Made by a program: the position numbers and the translations under genes. A DNA stretch of 10,100 nucleotides from an uncultured Eubacteriales bacterium (GTDB lineage: Bacteria > Bacillota > Clostridia > Lachnospirales > Lachnospiraceae). Positions 6,397 to 10,100 of this stretch are shown here, in pieces (the stretch's first letter is position 1; each line of letters starts with the position of its first letter). The stretch covers positions 1 to 10,100 of the forward strand of contig CACYBV010000095.1 in NCBI GenBank assembly GCA_902772745.1, read 5' to 3'. The notes beneath the pieces were generated by a model. That model ran no database searches. It was given only the letters and a program-made list of their open reading frames with translations, and was not told where the DNA came from.

Positions 6397-8346
6397 ATGC
6401 CGAAGAAAACACTGGATGATATCAAGAAGATTTACAACGAACGTGAAAACCGGCCGGAATGGGGACAGGCGAGGGAGGCTGTGAGAATGCTTTCTACCAT
6501 TCTGGGCGCGATGGGCTATCAGACGTCAAAAAGATCGAATAAATTCAGTTTTCTTGATAAACTGTATACATCTGTTAACAAACTGTTCGAGACTCCCGAT
6601 ACCGCGGAAAAAGAGAAGAAGATCCAGGAGGGACTTGACGAACTTCCCGAAGTCGTTAATTTCCTGAAAGACCCCAAAAACGCCCCGCTGCTCAAAGAGG
6701 CGTTTGATATTTCCGCAAATGAAGTTGGCTATGACAGTGCGATGGAATTATCTGCGGAGATGGACAACTGTCTGAACACGATTGTCGATTTCTATGAGCC
6801 GGAAATCGAGGCTGAACAGAAGGAAGTCGTGGAAGAGGAAGAGCACAAAGCCCCGGAAGAAAAGAAGAACGCGGAGCCGAAAGCCCCGGAAGAAAAGAAA
6901 AACGCGGAGCCGAAAGCCGGCTCGGAAAATAAAGAGCTGAAGGCTCCGGAAGAAGCCCCGAAAGCTCCGGCAAAAGCGCCGGAGGAGTATTACAGGACCA
7001 TTAATGATGTAATGGGTCGGATTAAACCGGGAAGCCTGAAGACGGACGAGAACCGTGCCAGGTTTCTTAATGTCTGCCTCAGCGCGAACCTTCTTCTGAA
7101 CAGAAGGGAAATCCAGGACAAGATTGTAATCTCAGAGCGTTTCAAGCTCATAAACGGAGAAACCCGGGAAGTTAAAATTTCAAGCAGAAATCAGGCGCTT
7201 GAGACTATAAATAAGGATCTTGAGCCTCTCCTGAATACCAAAGAAGGAGACGTCAGCATCCGGGAAATGCTGATGGCAAATGCCAAAAACGACCAGGAAA
7301 AGAAGGATCTCACGGAAGCCCTTGCATTCGCAGAGGCAGAGAGCAAAAAGTACGCACCGAAGCCGAAGCAGGCAGATAAACAGAAAAAATCAGAGAACGT
7401 AATTAACATTAGTAACCGGGATTATTTTAATATCATCAGCAATCACACCGGAAGTATATTCCTGAACACGGTAAACGAGGATTTAGCAAAGTCACTGATG
7501 GCCTACAACTATGACCAGAAGAAAGTCCCTTACGAAGAGCAGAAATTTAATAAAGCCGTGAACAGCCTCATGAAGAAGGATTATTACAAGGCCTTTGTCA
7601 AGAACCCGGATTTCAGAGCCTACTGTATCAAGAACAGGGCGCTGAACACCGCGGCGGCATCTCTTGGCACATTCGAGAAGAAGTATTCGAGGGATGAGAG
7701 CGGCATGCTGCCCTACTCTTACGAGAACTATATCTGGAAGCATACCGGCCCGAACGCGAACTACTCCGATTATAAGGGAGACCTCGCGAAGCTCCTTGCG
7801 GCAAAGCGGCTTCAGGAGCAGAAAAAGCCGTTCAGTATTGATGCCATTCACGCAGCGGCGAAGGAAATCCAGAATTCACCTTCGTTTAAGAAACTGGATA
7901 GAAATAAAGCGGCGGAAGCCCTGTTCAAAACCGATCCCCAAATGGCGGAGAAACTCCTCTCAGAACACAGAAAAACGATTGAAAACGAGAACCGGCAGAT
8001 TGCGGCTAACGGTCCGATAAGAGGCGACAAAAAAACCTTCGGCGGCTATATCTATAAACATACTCATGGGCAGATTCCGGCAGGAAGGGCGCAGGAATAT
8101 CTGGCAAAAGTCGTCGCTGCGAACCGCCTGATGCAGAAGGACGTTCCGTTCAGTGTGAAGGAGCTCAGAAGAGAAGCCGAGAAGGTAATGAATGAGCCGG
8201 TATTCCGGGAAAATGTCAAGAACGAAAACACAGCCAGAAATATGCTGCAGGAAGGACAAGGAAAACTCATACTGGATAAGTATAAAGAAGCTGCAGAAGC
8301 CAAAAAGAATCTGCAGCAGGAAGGGGCACAGCCCGGTCTCCAGTGA
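6397..8346 (+). CDS. Repeat-containing protein of unknown function (649 aa)
   Basis: ATG at 6397 has AAAGGGA at 6384-6390 (6 nt spacing); earlier ATGs near 6284-6294 lie in other frames. I recognise no family. Residues 1-135 form a helical, probably globular domain (PEWGQAREAVRMLSTILGAM near 20-39). Residues about 138-200 are a Lys/Glu/Pro/Ala linker with KAPEEKKNAEP twice in tandem. Residues 200-330 form a second helical domain. From 339 to the end there are three related units, anchored by His-Thr at 350, 449 and 555: an aromatic strand or turn with HTG, a helix (LAKxxAAxRL), a PF/PY-S turn, a helix with (A)xxxxxxPxF, and a charged helix. No signal peptide, membrane span or Cys cluster is seen, so it is likely cytoplasmic. 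Repeat architecture suggests protein-protein contacts. It appears to be a single-gene unit. Confidence 0.92.
   Translation: MPKKTLDDIKKIYNERENRPEWGQAREAVRMLSTILGAMGYQTSKRSNKFSFLDKLYTSVNKLFETPDTAEKEKKIQEGLDELPEVVNFLKDPKNAPLLKEAFDISANEVGYDSAMELSAEMDNCLNTIVDFYEPEIEAEQKEVVEEEEHKAPEEKKNAEPKAPEEKKNAEPKAGSENKELKAPEEAPKAPAKAPEEYYRTINDVMGRIKPGSLKTDENRARFLNVCLSANLLLNRREIQDKIVISERFKLINGETREVKISSRNQALETINKDLEPLLNTKEGDVSIREMLMANAKNDQEKKDLTEALAFAEAESKKYAPKPKQADKQKKSENVINISNRDYFNIISNHTGSIFLNTVNEDLAKSLMAYNYDQKKVPYEEQKFNKAVNSLMKKDYYKAFVKNPDFRAYCIKNRALNTAAASLGTFEKKYSRDESGMLPYSYENYIWKHTGPNANYSDYKGDLAKLLAAKRLQEQKKPFSIDAIHAAAKEIQNSPSFKKLDRNKAAEALFKTDPQMAEKLLSEHRKTIENENRQIAANGPIRGDKKTFGGYIYKHTHGQIPAGRAQEYLAKVVAANRLMQKDVPFSVKELRREAEKVMNEPVFRENVKNENTARNMLQEGQGKLILDKYKEAAEAKKNLQQEGAQPGLQ
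6847..6912 (+). repeat. Two tandem 33-bp units inside the 649-aa gene
   Basis: The unit starting at 6847 is repeated from 6880 with one base difference (AAGAAG versus AAGAAA), encoding KAPEEKKNAEP twice in the linker. The near-perfect identity indicates a recent duplication. A further KAP/APEE-rich stretch to about 6990 looks like older, decayed copies. Copy number could vary between strains. Confidence 0.9.
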
Positions 8347-8427
8347 TACAGCGTTGAGCGTGTACTCAGAAAAAACTATTTATTCTCAATGACTGAAACA
8401 TGTGCACCCGGTTCTGATCTGAAAGGC

Positions 8428-8458
8428 CAGGCGTTCAGGAAAACTTCCTGAACGCCTG
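8428..8458. repeat. Perfect 14-bp hairpin after the 649-aa gene
   Basis: CAGGCGTTCAGGAA (8428-8441) and TTCCTGAACGCCTG (8445-8458) are exact complements around AAC. It lies 82 nt after the stop. There is no T-run on either strand, so it is an atypical terminator; it might act as a bidirectional terminator, an mRNA 3' stabiliser or a small palindromic repeat. Confidence 0.7.
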
Positions 8459-8460
8459 CC

Positions 8461-8741
8461 AAAGTGCCTGACCACTATGACGAAGATTGTCACCGGGAAA
8501 CAAAGCAGGTTACCGTTCATCACAGACCATCACGATGCAGAATATGATTTCTTCGTTAAGCAGCTTACTGCCGTATGTCTTCCTGAAGGCATGCGGCGTT
8601 TTTGTTTTTGCTTCCGTATTTTTCCGCATGGATTTTTACAAACCGTTCAGCCGCTACGATACGGATCCTTCCTGCGTATTTTCCTCTGACCGAAAGCAGA
8701 AGCGGGGAATGAGATATACGTGTGAAACAAAGGGTGATTGA
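8461..8741 (+). other. Mostly empty stretch with a weak membrane-like frame
   Basis: Between the hairpin and the next promoter no gene is supported. One frame, readable from ATG at 8538 (or TTG at 8487) to TGA at 8739, would encode a peptide with one hydrophobic helix (LLPYVFLKACGVFVFASVFF) and a polar tail of about 30 residues. No SD precedes either start and I recognise no family, so it may be a decayed gene or chance. The A/T-rich stretch after it (8742-8775) holds two further TATAAT boxes, at 8745 and 8769, without good -35 elements. Confidence 0.2.
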
Positions 8742-8775
8742 TTTTATAATGTACATCTTTTTCGTTTATATAATA

Positions 8776-8804
8776 TTGAATATGCAATAGCTTTTTGGTA
8801 TAAT
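8776..8804 (+). promoter_or_regulatory. Sigma-A-type promoter of the SPFH gene
   Basis: TTGAAT (8776-8781), a 17-nt spacer and a perfect TATAAT (8799-8804) preceded by TGG (extended -10) make this the best promoter in the window. Transcription should start near 8811, leaving a leader of about 85 nt before the ATG at 8895. Confidence 0.85.
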
Positions 8805-8806
8805 TT

Positions 8807-8827
8807 TTTTGTCGCAAAAGGACAAAA
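8807..8827. promoter_or_regulatory. Inverted repeat at the SPFH transcription start
   Basis: TTTTGTC (8807-8813) and GACAAAA (8821-8827) are exact inverted copies, 7 nt apart, just downstream of the -10 box and covering the expected start site. This is a typical repressor operator position, or it could form a small 5' hairpin in the mRNA. The repeat is seen; the role is inferred. Confidence 0.45.
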
Positions 8828-8894
8828 TAACTTCGAAATCTTCAAGCAAATAAAGTTGGAATTAGATAAAATTAAGGCAGGGGAGGAACAAACC

Positions 8895-10100
8895 ATGGCA
8901 CTATCAGAGTTAATAAAGTACGAAGGCGACAATTCAACATTCATCTGGAAGTACCCTTCGGAAGACTTCAACAACATGACCCAGCTGATTGTTCATGAAA
9001 GCCAGGAAGCTATTTTCTTCGCAAACGGTCAGGCTGCAGATACCTTTGGCCCCGGACGATACAAACTGGATGCTGAAAATATTCCGATTCTGACTAAAAT
9101 GTTTAACATCGTGACGGGGATCAGTATCTTCCATTGCGAAGTATACTTCATCAACAAGACCGTTCAGATGGCGATGAAATGGGGAACCGATTCGAAAGTC
9201 CGCTTTGTAGAACCGACACTCGGAGTGCCGGTTGAACTTGGCGCATCCGGCGAAATGAATCTGGCAGTTTCCGATGGCCGCAAGATGCTCATCAATCTGG
9301 TTGGTACTATGAAAGGGATTGCCTGGGGAGAAGAGGGCCCCGGCTTTACAAAATCTCTTCAGTCATCCTTCAGGCCACTGATCTCGACGGCAGTCAAATC
9401 TAATCTGTCTGCTGCGATTAAGCAGAAGAATATTGACATTGTGGAAGTTGACGAGCATCTCAGTGAGTTATCCGAGACTCTGAGGTCCAAAATTGTTCCC
9501 GGATTCGAAGAATACGGCTTAACAATTCCTCAGTTCTATCTTACGAATATTGTCCTTCCGGAAAGTGATCCGAACTTCAAACGGCTTCGCGAACTGCACA
9601 CGATTACGCTGCAGAAACGTGTGGCGGAGGCAGAGGCGGAAGTCCGGACCTCCCAGGCGGAAAGCCGTGCTTCCTATATGACGGCTGAGGCGGAAGCGGA
9701 AGCCAGAATTAAAGCCGCTCAGAGAGGCGCGATCTTAGAAAGCCAGACAACGGAGACTGAAATCGCAAGACGTGAAGCGGAACGTAGACTGATCCAGGCG
9801 CAGGCGGAAGCACAGGCTGCTCAGATGGCAGGTATGGCGGAAGCCTCCGTTATGCAGGCAAAAGGATACAACCAGAAAGATGTCCTGCAGGCGGAAGTCC
9901 AGAAAGCCTATGCGGAAGGAATCGGAAATATGGGTCCGGCGATTTCAGCAGGCGGCGGAAACTCCGTGATGGGAGACATGCTCGGACTTGGTGTCGGAAT
10001 GGCGGCGATGAGCGCCATGGCGCCTCAGGTCGGCGAAATGATGAAGGGTTTCAATATCGGAGGAAATGCCAGTTCTGTCAGCGGAGCCAATGCTGCACAG
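8895..10100 (+). CDS. SPFH/band-7 protein, YdjI-like (3' end outside window)
   Basis: ATG at 8895 follows GGGGAGG (8880-8886, 8 nt spacing). The frame stays open for 402 codons to the window edge. The start MALSELIKYEGDNSTFIWKY, then EDFNNMTQLIVHESQEAIFF, GPGRYKLDAENIP and a helical segment ending RVAEAEAEVRTSQAE are typical of the SPFH proteins of the 'virion core protein'/YdjI group (COG4260). The SPFH domain spans about 25-235; a Glu/Ala coiled coil about 236-345 should drive oligomerisation; a Gly/Met-rich tail starts near 350. Members often end in a zinc ribbon, which would lie beyond the window. There is no signal peptide or N-terminal membrane anchor. In B. subtilis YdjI acts with YdjG and YdjH to place PspA at the membrane; equivalence here is inferred. 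Family call strong, symbol withheld. Confidence 0.93.
   Translation, partial: MALSELIKYEGDNSTFIWKYPSEDFNNMTQLIVHESQEAIFFANGQAADTFGPGRYKLDAENIPILTKMFNIVTGISIFHCEVYFINKTVQMAMKWGTDSKVRFVEPTLGVPVELGASGEMNLAVSDGRKMLINLVGTMKGIAWGEEGPGFTKSLQSSFRPLISTAVKSNLSAAIKQKNIDIVEVDEHLSELSETLRSKIVPGFEEYGLTIPQFYLTNIVLPESDPNFKRLRELHTITLQKRVAEAEAEVRTSQAESRASYMTAEAEAEARIKAAQRGAILESQTTETEIARREAERRLIQAQAEAQAAQMAGMAEASVMQAKGYNQKDVLQAEVQKAYAEGIGNMGPAISAGGGNSVMGDMLGLGVGMAAMSAMAPQVGEMMKGFNIGGNASSVSGANAAQ

Noticed and set aside
6284..6484. Open frame ahead of and overlapping the 649-aa gene
   Set aside because: No SD at its start, Lys/Arg-rich nonsense composition, and it shares its 3' half with the real gene in another frame.
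6847..6912. CRISPR-like repeat
   Set aside because: Only two 33-bp copies with no spacer between them, in frame within a coding linker.

Overview
The window looks like chromosomal DNA from a Gram-positive anaerobe of the Clostridia, most likely Lachnospiraceae or a relative. The evidence is strong purine-rich Shine-Dalgarno (SD) sites, extended -10 promoters, moderate GC, and a set of small families common in that group (a CD3324-type helix-turn-helix protein, DUF4177, DUF5684, a YdjI-type SPFH protein). I see no rRNA, tRNA, CRISPR array, intact transposase or phage structural gene. All confident genes lie on the + strand. Family assignments come from recalled sequence patterns, not from a search.

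Layout. 16-3240 encodes a 1074-residue cytoplasmic protein with a long Glu/Arg coiled coil and no family I recognise, followed by a clear terminator. 3413-4522 (unrecognised, perhaps nucleotidyltransferase-like) overlaps 4519-4782 (CD3324/Mor-type helix-turn-helix) by GTGA. The leader of this pair has a hairpin that covers the main SD, while a second SD and ATG sit in its loop. After the pair come two short palindromes resembling mobile-element ends. 5111-5999 is a compact three-gene operon: a GTG-started 58-residue DUF4177-like protein, a zinc-ribbon protein and a four-helix DUF5684-like membrane protein.

6010-6212 has no gene but carries nested helices and a possible pseudoknot, and is the best candidate here for a non-coding RNA. 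A promoter region with repeated TTTGYTGGACAT elements precedes 6397-8346, a 649-residue protein with a Lys/Glu/Pro/Ala linker and three C-terminal repeats of about 100 residues. A mostly non-coding stretch of about 550 bases follows. A near-consensus promoter then drives an SPFH/band-7 protein starting at 8895 that runs off the window end.

How the parts relate. The zinc-ribbon, DUF5684 and SPFH proteins are the sort of parts seen in membrane-stress modules (compare YdjG/YdjH/YdjI with PspA in Bacillus subtilis), but here they sit in separate transcription units with no PspA visible, so a functional link is only an inference. The two large repetitive or coiled-coil proteins have no assignable role. 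The most interesting items are the structured RNA candidate, the leader ORF and hairpin switch at 3344-3459, and the repeat architecture of the 649-residue protein.
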